Positions 17,654-26,810 are shown, numbered from the stretch's first letter. The stretch is 64,000 bases of DNA from Affinirhizobium straminoryzae (GCF_007004135.1 NZ_VJMG01000010.1:186001-250000); one strand, 5' to 3'. Numbers and translations are program-made. Notes: a model not told the origin generated them from the sequence alone.

Positions 17654-18307
17654 ATGACGGAGATGGCGGAGAGCTTGCCGGTTGCGGATAGGCTTGCCAG
17701 AGACATTCGCGCGATGCTGATCTCGGGGGAGTTGAAGCCGGGGCAGCGCCTTTCTGAAGCCGCCTTCAGCGAACGCCTCAACGTTTCCCGCAATTCGCTG
17801 CGCGAAGCGTTCCGGCTTCTCACGAAAGAAGGCCTGCTCCAGCACGAGGCAAACCGCGGCGTCTTCGTCAGCGTGCCGAGCATGTCCTCGATCATCGATA
17901 TCTATCGCGTCAGACGCCTCATCGAATGCGGCGCCCTGCTCAAGGCATGGCACCTGCATCCTGCCGTCAGAACGATGCGTCAGGCGGTCGAGGCGGCCAA
18001 GTCCTGCCGCCTGCGCAGCGACTGGCAGGGCGTCGGCAGCGCAAACATGACCTTTCACGCAGCCGTTGTGGATCTATCCGATAGCGCCCGGCTGAATGCG
18101 TTCTATGCGGGCATCGCCGCAGAACTGCGGCTCGGCTTCGGGCTGCTCGGAGATCCCGAAGACCTGCATTCTCCATTCATCGACATGAATGACGAGATCG
18201 TCACGCTCGTCGAGAACAACAGGTCCGCAGAGGCGGCAAGCCGCATGGGCGACTATCTGACGCTCTCGGAACGGGTCATCCTGAAGGCCTTCGAGAAGAC
18301 CCTCTGA
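17654..18307 (+). CDS. GntR-family (FCD subfamily) transcriptional regulator
   Basis: A 217-aa regulator. The N-terminal winged helix-turn-helix contains SGELKPGQRLSEAAFSERL and VSRNSLREAFRLLTKEGLL, typical of GntR proteins. The C-terminal domain is the all-helical FCD effector domain, with conserved FHAAVVDLSDSARL and MGDYL regions. The frame is open from 17552, but the first 34 residues are not family-like. ATG 17654 follows GGGGA at 17639-17643 and gives the usual FCD length. It is divergent from the NRAMP/pxp operon and most likely controls it by binding the inverted repeat at 17488-17525, with a catabolic intermediate as ligand. The sense of control cannot be told from sequence. Confidence 0.88.
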   Translation: MTEMAESLPVADRLARDIRAMLISGELKPGQRLSEAAFSERLNVSRNSLREAFRLLTKEGLLQHEANRGVFVSVPSMSSIIDIYRVRRLIECGALLKAWHLHPAVRTMRQAVEAAKSCRLRSDWQGVGSANMTFHAAVVDLSDSARLNAFYAGIAAELRLGFGLLGDPEDLHSPFIDMNDEIVTLVENNRSAEAASRMGDYLTLSERVILKAFEKTL

Positions 18308-18381
18308 ACGCATCCGGGCAGCGCAGGACTGTTTACCCTGATGGCGCTGACCTGCATGGCAGCGCTCCCGATAGGTCGATC

Positions 18382-18729
18382 CTATGGCTTCGGAACGACG
18401 GTAGCCAGCTTGCGGAACGGCGAGAGAATTTCGAGGCGGCTGGGCACGCCTCTGGCGATGCTGACGATGGCGCCGGGACCGATCTGCACGGGTGCGGCAC
18501 CCGCTTGCGAATAGATCGCCTCGCCTTCGACGACAACGAATGTTTCCTCAAGATCGCGGCCGGGATAGTTGTAGATGCCGGGCTCTGCCTTCCATACGGC
18601 GACGATTGTGCCGTTTTCCATCGGGTCCTGCCAGATCAGGCGGCGGTAGGAACCGCTGTCACGCCCTTGCGCCGGCATGGCGGGCGTGAGGTCGATATCA
18701 TCGGCAATGTTGTAGATCGGCATGCTCAT
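18382..18729 (-). CDS. Cupin-domain protein (cupin_3/DUF861-like)
   Basis: A 115-aa single-domain cupin. The core reads WKAEPGIYNYPGRDLEETF, with EGEAIYSQ and GPGAIVSIARGVPSRLEIL making the second barrel strand group. The metal-binding His residues common in cupins are largely absent, as in the DUF861 group. AGGAG seven bases upstream supports ATG 18729; ATG 18723 is in frame. It is the last gene after the FAD oxidase on the minus strand, about 60 bases beyond it. A role in stabilising or transforming the imported amino compound is possible, but the function is unknown. Its 3' end converges with the GntR gene. Confidence 0.75.
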   Translation of the reverse strand: MSMPIYNIADDIDLTPAMPAQGRDSGSYRRLIWQDPMENGTIVAVWKAEPGIYNYPGRDLEETFVVVEGEAIYSQAGAAPVQIGPGAIVSIARGVPSRLEILSPFRKLATVVPKP

Positions 18730-18788
18730 GGCGGTCTCCTAGGGGGTTCATGATGATGCGCATCGGCGGCACGCTGCGGGGCATAAGG

Positions 18789-20114
18789 TCAGGCATGCGG
18801 CGGCAGAGGCGTGCCGGAAAGGCGGGTAGCGAGATTGTCACGCAGACGGTGGTAACGCAGCGTCAGCGCCGGGCCGAAGGTCATGTAGAAGGGCGCAGCC
18901 TTCAGCGGCTCCAGCTTCAGCGCCAGTTCGCCTTCCGGTCTGTCCAGCGCCCATTCGGACAGGATGGAGCCCAGCATGGAGCCCGTTGGCACGCCGCGTC
19001 CGGACAGGCCGGTCAAGGCCACGACACCGGGCGCCAGAGCGTAGAAACGCGGCACCGTGCGATACTGCATGTCGAGTTCGCCGAACCAGATATAGTCCCA
19101 GCGGATCTCCTCGCGAATCTGAGGATGCAGCCATTTCAGCCGCTCGCTCATCACCTGTCGCGTATAGGCCATTTCACGTCCACGCCGTCCCATGGGGAAC
19201 ATCGAGGCGACGATGCGGCCCTCCGCATTGTACTTGTAGACAAAGATATCGCCGCGACCGTCGTGGATCGTGGTGTTGTTCGGCAGCACGCGAACCCGCG
19301 TTTCCGGCGAGAGCACCTGCGTGGCGGCCACGAAGACGCGCTGGATCTTGAAGGTGCGGTCGAGTTTCGGCCAGCCGCCGACGGTATAGGCACCCGTCGT
19401 GAAGATCACCTTGTCGGTAATCACGTGGCCGGCGGGGGTTGCCACCTTCCAACCGCCGGCCGCATCACGCTCGCAGGAGGTCGCGGCCGAGCCGGTGAAC
19501 AGTTTTGCACCTTCCTGAAGAACGGCACGCGCCAACCCCCGCGCATAGCCGAGCGGATTGAGATGCCCGGCCTCCTCATGCAGCCAGCCGCCCTGGAAGC
19601 GCGGGCTGCCGGTGAGATCGGCCACTTCGTCGCGATCGATGAAGCGGGTGCGGGCACCGACGGCATTATAGGTCTTGACCTTCTCGCGGATCGTATCGAG
19701 TGCGCGAGGATGCGGGGCGCCCATCACATAGCCGTTCTGCACCCATTCGCAGTCGATCTGGTAGTCGCGGATCATGGCCGCGACGCGATCATTGGCGCGC
19801 GTCTGCCGCTCGATCAGCCGTTCCGCCCAAGGTTCGCCCAACATCCGCCGAAGCTCCGGCAGGCTGTAATGGGTGAAAGTTGGCGTGCAGTGGCCGGCAT
19901 TGCGGCCGGAACCGCCGAAGCCCGCCTCCTCCCGCTCCAGGAGCACGACCCGGACCCCGGCTTTGGCCAGTTCCAGCGCCGTCGTGAGCCCCGTATAGCC
20001 CGCACCGACGATGCACACATCAGCCCTGACGCTACCTTCAAGCCTTTCGGTTTTCGGGGCCGGTGCGGCAGTCGCATACCATAGGGTGATATTGAAGGGG
20101 GAAAACGCTGTCAT
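18789..20114 (-). CDS. FAD-dependent amine oxidoreductase (DAO family, PuuB/OrdL-like)
   Basis: A 441-aa flavoprotein. The dinucleotide-binding motif is VCIVGAGYTGLTTALELA near residue 30, followed by LEREEAGFGGSGRNAGHCTP, a sequence typical of the gamma-glutamylputrescine oxidase/OrdL group of the D-amino-acid-oxidase fold. The C-terminus holds VALTGLSGRGVPTGSMLG, the second FAD-contact segment. Such enzymes oxidise primary or secondary amines to aldehydes or imines with release of hydrogen peroxide. It follows the DppB/DppC-like permease genes with a 12-base gap, and GGGGAGG precedes the ATG. Together with the second DAO gene at 23988-25319 it suggests oxidative breakdown of the substrate imported by the ABC system. 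Confidence 0.82.
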   Translation of the reverse strand: MTAFSPFNITLWYATAAPAPKTERLEGSVRADVCIVGAGYTGLTTALELAKAGVRVVLLEREEAGFGGSGRNAGHCTPTFTHYSLPELRRMLGEPWAERLIERQTRANDRVAAMIRDYQIDCEWVQNGYVMGAPHPRALDTIREKVKTYNAVGARTRFIDRDEVADLTGSPRFQGGWLHEEAGHLNPLGYARGLARAVLQEGAKLFTGSAATSCERDAAGGWKVATPAGHVITDKVIFTTGAYTVGGWPKLDRTFKIQRVFVAATQVLSPETRVRVLPNNTTIHDGRGDIFVYKYNAEGRIVASMFPMGRRGREMAYTRQVMSERLKWLHPQIREEIRWDYIWFGELDMQYRTVPRFYALAPGVVALTGLSGRGVPTGSMLGSILSEWALDRPEGELALKLEPLKAAPFYMTFGPALTLRYHRLRDNLATRLSGTPLPPHA

Positions 20115-20126
20115 GACGGCCTCCCC

Positions 20127-21014
20127 TCAACTCAGGTCGCTACGGGCGTCGAGCGCATCGCGCAGGCCGTCGCCGATGAAGTTGAAGCTGGTCACCGCAA
20201 GGGTAATCGCCACCCCCGGCACGATGGCGAGCCAGGGCGCCTTGTCGAGATATTGCTGGGCACCGTTCAGCATGTTGCCCCAGCTCGGCAGCGGCGGCTG
20301 GATGCCATAGCCGAGGAAGCTGATATAGGCCTCCAGCAGGATGGCACGCGCCACCGTCAGCGTGGCTGCCACGATGATCGGACCGACCGCGTTCGGCAGG
20401 ATTTCCCGGAACATGATCCAGGCATTCGGCAGCCCCAGCATGCGCGCGGCCAGCACGAAATCACGCTCACGCAGCGAGCGCACCTCAGCCTCCACCAGCC
20501 TGGCAATTTCCATCCAGCTGGTGACCGCGATGATCACCGTGATCATGAATGGGCTCGGCTTCACGAAGGCCGCAAGCGCCAGCAGCAGGAAGATGCTGGG
20601 AAAGGAGAGAAACGCATCAACGAAGCGCATCAGCACCGCACCAAGGCGCCCGCCGTAATAGCCGGCGACCACGCCGATGACAGTGCCGATCAGCGTCGAG
20701 AGCACCATTGCAAAGAAGCCGACCAGCAGGGAAATGCGACCGGCATTGAACAGACGCGCTGCGATATCCCGGCCCAGCGGATCAGTGCCGAAGATATGCG
20801 CGCCGGTGAGTGGCGGCGCAAAGCGGGCGCGCAGATCGATGAAGAGCTCGTCATAAGGCAGAAGATGCGGACCGACGACACAGGCGAAGATCATGACCGA
20901 GATCATCACGAAGCCGAGGACGGCGAGCCTGTGGCGCATGAAGCGCCGGATCGTGCGGCTTCGCCACCAGTGCGCGCCAGCGACGGCGGAAGGGGAGAGC
21001 ATTGTGGCAGACAT
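20127..21014 (-). CDS. Dipeptide/opine-type ABC transporter permease (DppC-like)
   Basis: A 295-aa inner-membrane permease with about six helices. It has the OppC/DppC N-terminal cytoplasmic segment (RTIRRFMRHRLAVLGFV) and the family hallmark THIFGTDPLGRDIAARLFN-like region split as FGTDPLGRDI. The EAA loop is seen in AARMLGLPNAWIMFREILPN. It pairs with the DppB-like permease encoded 41 bases upstream in the transcript. AAGGA precedes ATG 21014. Substrate specificity comes from the binding protein, not this subunit. Confidence 0.88.
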   Translation of the reverse strand: MSATMLSPSAVAGAHWWRSRTIRRFMRHRLAVLGFVMISVMIFACVVGPHLLPYDELFIDLRARFAPPLTGAHIFGTDPLGRDIAARLFNAGRISLLVGFFAMVLSTLIGTVIGVVAGYYGGRLGAVLMRFVDAFLSFPSIFLLLALAAFVKPSPFMITVIIAVTSWMEIARLVEAEVRSLRERDFVLAARMLGLPNAWIMFREILPNAVGPIIVAATLTVARAILLEAYISFLGYGIQPPLPSWGNMLNGAQQYLDKAPWLAIVPGVAITLAVTSFNFIGDGLRDALDARSDLS

Positions 21015-21055
21015 GGTCTATCCTTTCGGGGATGACGGCTGTTGCGAACATGGCC

Positions 21056-22006
21056 TCATCCGAGCCGGATGCGGGGATCAACGAGAGCGACCAGCAGGTC
21101 GGCAATCAGGCTGCCGAGCAGCACAAGGATGGCTGAAAACATCAGAAGCCCCATCACGACCGGGTAATCGTGATAGCCGAGACTATCGAGGAAGAGCCGC
21201 CCCATGCCGGGCCAGGTAAAGACCGTCTCGGTTACCAGTGCGCCACCGAGAATGGTCGGCAGTTGCAGGCCGGCGAGCGTAATCATCGGCAACAGCGCAT
21301 TGCCCACCACATGCTTCACCAGAACGCGGCGTGGCGTGAGCCCCTTTGCACGGGCGGTGCGCACGAAATCCTGATTGATCACATCAAGCGTTGCGGTGCG
21401 CATGTAGCGGCTCCACACGGCGATGTTGACAAGCGCCAGAACGAGGCTCGGCATGACCAGATGGATCGCATAGTCGTAAAGAGACTGATCGCCGATCGTG
21501 TACATGTTGCCGGCGGGCAGCCATTTGAGCTTCAGCGCAAAGACATAGATGGCGACGAGACCGAACCAGAAGGTCGGGATGGACAGGGCCACCATGGCGC
21601 CCACCGTTGCGGTATAGTCGAACAGCGAATAGCGTTTCGTTGCTCCCTTGATGCCGATCCAGGTGCCGATCAGGATCGAGACGAGGGTGGAGGAAACCAT
21701 CAGCAGAAGCGTTGCGAACAGATGCCCGCAAATGATGTCGAGCACGGGTCTCTGGTCGCGGTAGGACTTCCCCCAGTCTCCCTGCACGAGGCGCCAGACC
21801 CAGTCGAGATACTGGATCGGAAGGGGACGATCGAGCCCCATCTGGTGGGCAATGCGATCGAGCGCCTCGCGCGTCATGCCGGGGGTCAGGGCGAACTGCG
21901 ACAACGGGCCGCCGGGCGCGAGGTTGAGGATGGCAAAGCCGATGATCGACACCAGCACCAGCAGGACAAGGCTCTGCCAGAGACGATTGAGAAGATAGGC
22001 GAACAT
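21056..22006 (-). CDS. Dipeptide/opine-type ABC transporter permease (DppB-like)
   Basis: A 316-aa permease with six predicted helices. Typical OppB/DppB features are the N-terminal helix, the periplasmic PGGPLSQFALTPGMT segment, QYLDWVWRLVQGDWGKSY, and the EAA loop RTARAKGLTPRRVLVKH. GALVTETVFTWPGMGRL near the C-terminus is the most conserved family motif. It forms the membrane channel with the DppC-like subunit. About 175 bases separate it from the binding-protein gene, and that gap carries a strong hairpin. Confidence 0.88.
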   Translation of the reverse strand: MFAYLLNRLWQSLVLLVLVSIIGFAILNLAPGGPLSQFALTPGMTREALDRIAHQMGLDRPLPIQYLDWVWRLVQGDWGKSYRDQRPVLDIICGHLFATLLLMVSSTLVSILIGTWIGIKGATKRYSLFDYTATVGAMVALSIPTFWFGLVAIYVFALKLKWLPAGNMYTIGDQSLYDYAIHLVMPSLVLALVNIAVWSRYMRTATLDVINQDFVRTARAKGLTPRRVLVKHVVGNALLPMITLAGLQLPTILGGALVTETVFTWPGMGRLFLDSLGYHDYPVVMGLLMFSAILVLLGSLIADLLVALVDPRIRLG

Positions 22007-22146
22007 GCGGGGTCAGCTCCGGTTCGACCCGAGGCGCATTCCGGCAGGAGCGGACCTCGGGCAGGCCTTCGGGATCGTCGGCGACGGCCGGCGTCAGACA
22101 CGCCCCTGCGGAGCCCGCCTTCCTCGCCGGTCGTCGCGACGCGACG

Positions 22147-22171
22147 GGCCGGGCACTGAACCAGCCCGGCC
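22147..22171 (-). other. GC-rich hairpin between binding-protein and permease genes
   Basis: GGCCGGGC (22147-22154) and GCCCGGCC (22164-22171) form a perfect 8-bp stem with a 9-base loop, 11 bases past the stop of the binding-protein gene. No T-run follows. Hairpins here often protect the upstream mRNA or cause partial termination, so that binding protein exceeds permease. A nearby palindrome (CGTCGCGACGCGACG, 22131-22145) is also present. Confidence 0.5.
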
Positions 22172-22181
22172 TTTGCTGCGA

Positions 22182-23846
22182 TCAGTTGAGGCTCCAGCTT
22201 CCGACGTTCCAGGTGTCGATGCGCGTGTTGATGTTGAAGACAACATTCTCCACGCCCTGCTTGTGGCCGCGCACCGTTGCGTACTGGAACAGCGGCAGGA
22301 ACGGCAGCTCCTTGCGCATGATCTCCTGGATCTTCAGATAGGCGGTCTTGCGCTCGGCCGGCACGAACAGGCTGCCACCCTTGGCCAGCAGCTCGTCCAC
22401 CTCCTTGTTGGCGAACTGCCAGGTGTTCTGGCCGGAACCGCCCTTGGCCGGACTGGAGTTAGAGCGGAAGAAATCCGACGTGTCGGGATCCGGGCCGGTC
22501 AGGAAATCGAGGCCGACGATCACGGTGTCGAACTGCGACAGCATCCAGTAATCACCCCACATGACGGCCGGCGGCAGGTTGGAAATGGTCATCTCCACGC
22601 CCAGTTCCTTGAAGGACTGCTGCATGTACTGCTGCACCTGCTCGCGGATGTGGTTGCCCGCCGTGGTGGAGCAGGTGAAGGAAAGCTTCACGCCATCCTT
22701 GGCACGGACGCCGTCCGCTCCCGGCTTCCAGCCGGCCTCATCAAGTAGTTTCTTGGCCTTCTCCATCGAGTATTCGTGCTTCGGCAGATCCGGATTGTAA
22801 TAGAAGGACTGCTGCGGCACATAGCTTTCGGTCGGCGTCGGCAGACCATAGTAAAGCGCATCGATGATCGATTGCTTGTCGATGGCGTGGTAAAGCGCCT
22901 CGCGCACCTTCGGGTCCTTGAACTGCGGACGCTCCATGTTGAAGGTAAAGGATTCGACCGTGGAGCCCGGCACGACCGTGACCACCTTGCCCGGCAGCGC
23001 CTTTGCCTCGTCATAATGATCAGGCGTGATCCACTGCAGGCCGACAACATCGATGTCGCCAGTCTTGAACTGCGTGTACATGACGTTGAGATCGGGCACG
23101 TATTTGTAGATCAGCCGCTGCAGATGCGGCCCATCGCCGAAGTAATCGGCATTGGCCTCAAGCAGGATGTAATCGCCGGCCACACGCTCCTTCCACTTGA
23201 ACGGACCGGTGCCGATCGGCGCATTGTTGTAGGGGGCGGTATTTTTATCGGCGGCGGCGCCGAGGATATGCTTCGGGGTGATGAAGGTGGAGGCGAGGAT
23301 GGATGGATAGGGCGCGAAGGGCTTTTCCATCTTCCAGGTGATTTCGGTGGGCGACACGACGGTGAGATCGCGCACATATTCATGGCCAGTCTTGCGCCAG
23401 GACCGAAAGTTCGGATCGACCAGCAGTTCGAGCGTGAATTTGACGTCTTCGGCCGTGAAGGGCTTTCCGTCATGCCATTTCACGTCGTCCCGCAGCCTGA
23501 TCTTCCAGGAGAGACCATCAGCGGAAATGCCACCATTCTCGACGGTCGGCACCTCGGCCGCAAGCGCTGCGACGAAGGCGCCCTTCTCGTCCACATAGAA
23601 GAGCGGATCGAAGATGCTGAAATGGATGCCTTCATCCACCTCGATATGCGGCATGTGCGGATTGAAGACGGTCGGCTCCTGCGAGAAACCGATGGTCAAC
23701 TGCCCCTTGGGCGTCTTGGCCTCCTTCGCGAAGGCACGCGAGAGGCCGGGAAGACCGCACAGCACGGCGCCGGACGCGCCGAGCGCGAGAAGGCCGAGCG
23801 CCTGGCGGCGTGTGGTGGCAGTAAACGGCTTGGATTGATCGGACAT
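22182..23846 (-). CDS. ABC transporter substrate-binding protein (family 5, DppA/OppA-like), Tat signal
   Basis: A 554-aa periplasmic solute-binding protein of the peptide/nickel/opine class. The N-terminus has a twin-arginine signal (TTRRQALGLLALGASG) with likely cleavage near AFAKEA. Family 5 features include SFEQEPTVFNPH-like IGFSQEPTVFNPHM, RDDVKWHDGKPFTAEDVKF, and PIGTGPFKWKERV. The start is ATG 23846, with GGGGAA six bases upstream. It determines the substrate; binding-pocket residues give no clear hint, and the two neighbouring amine oxidases point to an amino compound or opine rather than an ordinary peptide. The large size (554 aa) is normal for the family. Confidence 0.9.
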   Translation of the reverse strand: MSDQSKPFTATTRRQALGLLALGASGAVLCGLPGLSRAFAKEAKTPKGQLTIGFSQEPTVFNPHMPHIEVDEGIHFSIFDPLFYVDEKGAFVAALAAEVPTVENGGISADGLSWKIRLRDDVKWHDGKPFTAEDVKFTLELLVDPNFRSWRKTGHEYVRDLTVVSPTEITWKMEKPFAPYPSILASTFITPKHILGAAADKNTAPYNNAPIGTGPFKWKERVAGDYILLEANADYFGDGPHLQRLIYKYVPDLNVMYTQFKTGDIDVVGLQWITPDHYDEAKALPGKVVTVVPGSTVESFTFNMERPQFKDPKVREALYHAIDKQSIIDALYYGLPTPTESYVPQQSFYYNPDLPKHEYSMEKAKKLLDEAGWKPGADGVRAKDGVKLSFTCSTTAGNHIREQVQQYMQQSFKELGVEMTISNLPPAVMWGDYWMLSQFDTVIVGLDFLTGPDPDTSDFFRSNSSPAKGGSGQNTWQFANKEVDELLAKGGSLFVPAERKTAYLKIQEIMRKELPFLPLFQYATVRGHKQGVENVVFNINTRIDTWNVGSWSLN

Positions 23847-23925
23847 GGTCAGTTCCCCTTTTTGTCGATGGATTGTCTTTGATGTCACGTCGTTGCATCC
23901 GCCTCTGCGGGCGGTAAGCCTCCCG

Positions 23926-23979
23926 CCGGCAGTCACCTGCCGGTCTGCAAGGGCGACAGGCGGCAGAGCCGCCGGTCGC
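23926..23979 (-). other. Two tandem hairpins between FAD oxidase and binding-protein genes
   Basis: The first stem is CCGGCAG/CTGCCGG (23926-23943, 4-base loop). The second is GCGAC-A-GGCGGC/GCCGCC-G-GTCGC (23953-23979, 3-base loop). Both lie after the oxidase stop and before the binding-protein start in the minus-strand transcript. They lack a T-run, so attenuation or RNA stabilisation is as likely as full termination. Confidence 0.45.
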
Positions 23980-23987
23980 GGGGCGCG

Positions 23988-25319
23988 TCAGAAGCCGCTG
24001 ATCAGTTTGATCTTCGAACCGTCGGAAAAGCGGCTGAACCGGAAATCGCGGCGCTCGACGATCGGGCTGCGGCCGGTGACGATATCCGCCATCAGGCGAC
24101 CGGCACCCGGGCCGATGCCGAAGCCATGGCCGGAAAAACCGGTAGCGACATGGAAACCGGGGATCGCGTCGATGGCATCGATGACCGGCACCGCATCCGG
24201 CGTCACGTCGATCATGCCGCCCCAGCGCTGGGCGATCTCGGCATTCCTGAAGACCGGAAAAGCCTCCGACAGGCGCTTCAACGCCGCATCCGACATGGCC
24301 TTGGACGGGATGGGATCAAGCACGCGGTTGTATTCGAAGGGTGAGGCCTCATCGAGTGCCCAGCGCCTCGGGATGCGCGCCTCGTCGAAGAAGCGGCCCG
24401 CGAGCCGAAACCGAAGGGAACGCCATTCGTGCGCAAAGGCCGGCATGAACTTCATGGCGTAACGGAAGGACGCCGGCACGAGATCGACGATGTTCTGCGT
24501 GCCGTCAGCGATCGTGTAGCCGCCGTCCTGGCGCTTGCGCAGCGCAAAGCCGCTGGCCCATATCGCTTCTTCCGGCCCGCCTTCGAGCGGCTTGGTGCGC
24601 AAGACGGAATTCAGCACCCTCAGCTGCGGCAGGTCGAGGCCATTATTGCCCATGAACAGGCTGGACCAGGCGCCTCCGGCCAGCACCACGGCCTGACAGG
24701 CTATCTCGCCACGCTCGGTCACGACGCCGGACACACGGCCACCGGACAATTGCAGGCCGCGCACCGCACATTCCGTGAGGATATGCGCCCCGCGATCACG
24801 CGCGGCTTCCGCAATCGCAGGCGCTGCCCTCTGCGGTTCGGCGCGGCAATCGCCGGCGGTATAGAGCGCCCCGGCAATCTTCATCCGGTTGCCGGGATAC
24901 TTTTCGTTGAATTCTGCGGCACTCAGCATGCGGCTTTCGATCTGATAGCCTTCGAGATTGCGATTCCATCTCTCGTGCTCGTCGAACTGCTTCTCGTCGG
25001 CACAGGTGAAGACGATGCCGGAGCGCTTGAAGCCTGTTTCCCGCCCCGTGCGCCGATTGAGATCGGCCCAGATGCGAAGCGATTCCGCCATCAGCGGCAC
25101 TTCGCGCGGATCTCGCCGGGAAATGCGTACCCAGCCCCAGTTGCGGCTGGATTGTTCGTGGCCGATGCCGCCCTTTTCGCACAGGGCAACCTTCAGGCCG
25201 CCATCGGCAAGTTCCAGCGCCGTCGAGGTTCCGATGATCCCGCCGCCGATGACGACGACATCCACCTGTTTCGGCAGTTCGGCATCGCCATGGACGGGAA
25301 CGACAAATGGACCGGGCAT
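23988..25319 (-). CDS. FAD-dependent oxidoreductase (DAO family, amino-acid/amine oxidase)
   Basis: A 443-aa flavoprotein of the D-amino-acid-oxidase/glycine-oxidase fold. The Rossmann motif VDVVVIGGGIIGTSTALELA is near residue 20, followed by EQSSRNWGWVR. A second FAD-contact region is at the C-terminus (ATGFSGHGFGIGPGAG). Enzymes of this type oxidise secondary or D-amino acids and related opine-like N-alkyl amino acids. It starts one base after the SDR gene stop, so both are cotranscribed. It differs clearly in sequence from the PuuB-like oxidase at 18789-20114, so the pathway may use two successive oxidations. Confidence 0.82.
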   Translation of the reverse strand: MPGPFVVPVHGDAELPKQVDVVVIGGGIIGTSTALELADGGLKVALCEKGGIGHEQSSRNWGWVRISRRDPREVPLMAESLRIWADLNRRTGRETGFKRSGIVFTCADEKQFDEHERWNRNLEGYQIESRMLSAAEFNEKYPGNRMKIAGALYTAGDCRAEPQRAAPAIAEAARDRGAHILTECAVRGLQLSGGRVSGVVTERGEIACQAVVLAGGAWSSLFMGNNGLDLPQLRVLNSVLRTKPLEGGPEEAIWASGFALRKRQDGGYTIADGTQNIVDLVPASFRYAMKFMPAFAHEWRSLRFRLAGRFFDEARIPRRWALDEASPFEYNRVLDPIPSKAMSDAALKRLSEAFPVFRNAEIAQRWGGMIDVTPDAVPVIDAIDAIPGFHVATGFSGHGFGIGPGAGRLMADIVTGRSPIVERRDFRFSRFSDGSKIKLISGF

Positions 25320-25320
25320 G

Positions 25321-26034
25321 TCAGAAGAACTCCTCGAGTTGGCAATTCACAGCGAATTCGGCGACGGAGGCCTCGTTCGGCAGAGCAAGCAGCATGGCGA
25401 CGATACGGGCGAGATCCTCCGGCTGCGTCAGACGGTCGGCGGGCCGGTCGGTCAGTGCCGCGGCCATGTCGGTGGCGACAAAGCCGGGGCAGACGGCTGT
25501 GGCGCGCACACCCTGTTCAAAGCCTGTCTGGCGGATGGCATGGGCAAGGGCCACGGCGGCGAACTTCGACAACGAATAGCTGCCGGCACCGGCCGACTTC
25601 ACCCTCTTGCCGGAAAGCGAGGCGAGGATGATGACCCTGCCACGACCCGTGGCGCAGAGCGCGGCCCAGGCGGCCTTCGCCAGCCGGCGCGGCGCCTTGA
25701 CGTTGACCGCCATCATCGCATCGATATCCTCGTCATCGGCCTCGATCACCGTCTTCGGGATCATGATGCCGGCATTGGCGACCAGCGCATCGATGCGGCC
25801 GAAACGCGAAAGCACCGCGTCCACCCAACGCAGCTCCCCGGTGACATCAGCGGCATCATAGGCCATCAGATGCACGCGCTCCTCGCGGCCGGACGTCCAG
25901 TCGGGCAGAACGGGCTGGCGCATGCCGAGCGACACGGACCATCCCTGGTCCAGAAGTTCCAGCGCCACATGCCGGCCGATGCCGCGGCCTGCTCCGGAAA
26001 TCAGTGCTACGGATCCTTCGGGAGCCTTGATCAT
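25321..26034 (-). CDS. Short-chain dehydrogenase/reductase (SDR)
   Basis: A 237-aa classical SDR. The cofactor motif is SGAGRGIGRHVA near residue 14, NAGIMIPK follows at the usual position, and the active-site pair is Ser in LASLSGKR with YSLSKFAAVAL (YxxxK). It uses NAD(P)H to interconvert an alcohol and a carbonyl. The start overlaps the MarR gene stop as ATGA. In this operon it may reduce or oxidise the carbonyl product of the amine oxidases; the substrate is unknown. Confidence 0.85.
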   Translation of the reverse strand: MIKAPEGSVALISGAGRGIGRHVALELLDQGWSVSLGMRQPVLPDWTSGREERVHLMAYDAADVTGELRWVDAVLSRFGRIDALVANAGIMIPKTVIEADDEDIDAMMAVNVKAPRRLAKAAWAALCATGRGRVIILASLSGKRVKSAGAGSYSLSKFAAVALAHAIRQTGFEQGVRATAVCPGFVATDMAAALTDRPADRLTQPEDLARIVAMLLALPNEASVAEFAVNCQLEEFF

Positions 26035-26516
26035 GGCAACCCCACAATCCGCCGATAGGCACGTCTCAAGATATCCATGACCAGCCTCTGTTCGTCTTCG
26101 GGAATGAAGGAGAAGAAATCGCGCGACTGTTTCGGCACGATCTCTCGGATCTTCACCGCAAGTGCCGCCCCCGCCTCCGTGATGTAGAGTTCCTGGGCCC
26201 GGCTGTCGTCGGGCGAAACCTCGCGCCGGATGAGGCCGTGGCCCTCCATCTGGTCGATCAGCCGGCCCATCGCGGAGCGGTCGCGCAGGATCAGGTGGGC
26301 GATCACCGAAGGGCGGATGCCCGGATAGTCATCGACCAGAAGCAGGGTGGTGATCTTTCCCGTGCCCTTGGCGACATCCAGCCCCTCCAGCCGCTCGTCC
26401 AGATCGCGCGAAACGGCAAGGTTGATGGTGCGGATGTAAAAGCTCAGCGTATCCTCGAGAACATCGATGTTGATATCCTCGGGCACGATGGGCGGTCTGG
26501 CAGGCGGCTTGCGCAT
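26031..26516 (-). CDS. MarR-family transcriptional regulator
   Basis: A 161-aa winged-helix regulator. The DNA-binding part includes PSVIAHLILRDRSAMGRLIDQMEGHGLIRR and the wing segment DDSRAQELYITEAG, here given as separate halves of the usual MarR pattern. Open frame continues upstream to 26633, but ATG 26516 (AGGA upstream) gives the family length; ATG 26552 is also in frame. It heads the operon with the SDR and amine oxidase and likely controls it and perhaps the ATPase gene upstream. Ligand unknown. Confidence 0.85.
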   Translation of the reverse strand: MRKPPARPPIVPEDINIDVLEDTLSFYIRTINLAVSRDLDERLEGLDVAKGTGKITTLLLVDDYPGIRPSVIAHLILRDRSAMGRLIDQMEGHGLIRREVSPDDSRAQELYITEAGAALAVKIREIVPKQSRDFFSFIPEDEQRLVMDILRRAYRRIVGLP

Positions 26517-26810
26517 GAAGGTTCGGTTCCTATGGACAAAAAGAGGCTCCATTCGCCGACGCCCTGTGCGGGCGCCGCCGTCCGGTTTTCCATCCATGCC
26601 GTATTGCAGTTTCGTGACGCTATGAAAGGGCAATTGGTGGATAATAGCAACTATTTTCGCGCCGGAATCCGATATTTTTTCGCAATTTCAATTACTTAAT
26701 AGGAAAAACAGGGAGAGCGCCGGCATCGCGGGATGCCAGCGAAACAGGGCGGGATATCCTGAGGAGAGCCATCTCGCGGGCATGATGCCCCGGTTCGGCT
26801 GTGCTCCTGA
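26517..26810. promoter_or_regulatory. Promoter region of the MarR-led operon, with small palindrome
   Basis: A 294-base gap between the ATPase gene and the MarR gene, with a clearly AT-rich core at about 26640-26710. AATAG-CAA-CTATT (26643-26655) is a short palindrome that could be a MarR site. It shares ATAG/CTAT ends with the longer inverted repeat at 28512-28536. No protein gene was found. Confidence 0.35.

Noticed and set aside
18750-20084. 444-codon + strand frame opposite the FAD oxidase gene
   Set aside because: Antisense to a gene with a clear FAD motif; no own ribosome site or domain.
22776-23882. 368-codon + strand frame opposite the substrate-binding protein gene
   Set aside because: Antisense to a recognised family 5 binding protein with a Tat signal.
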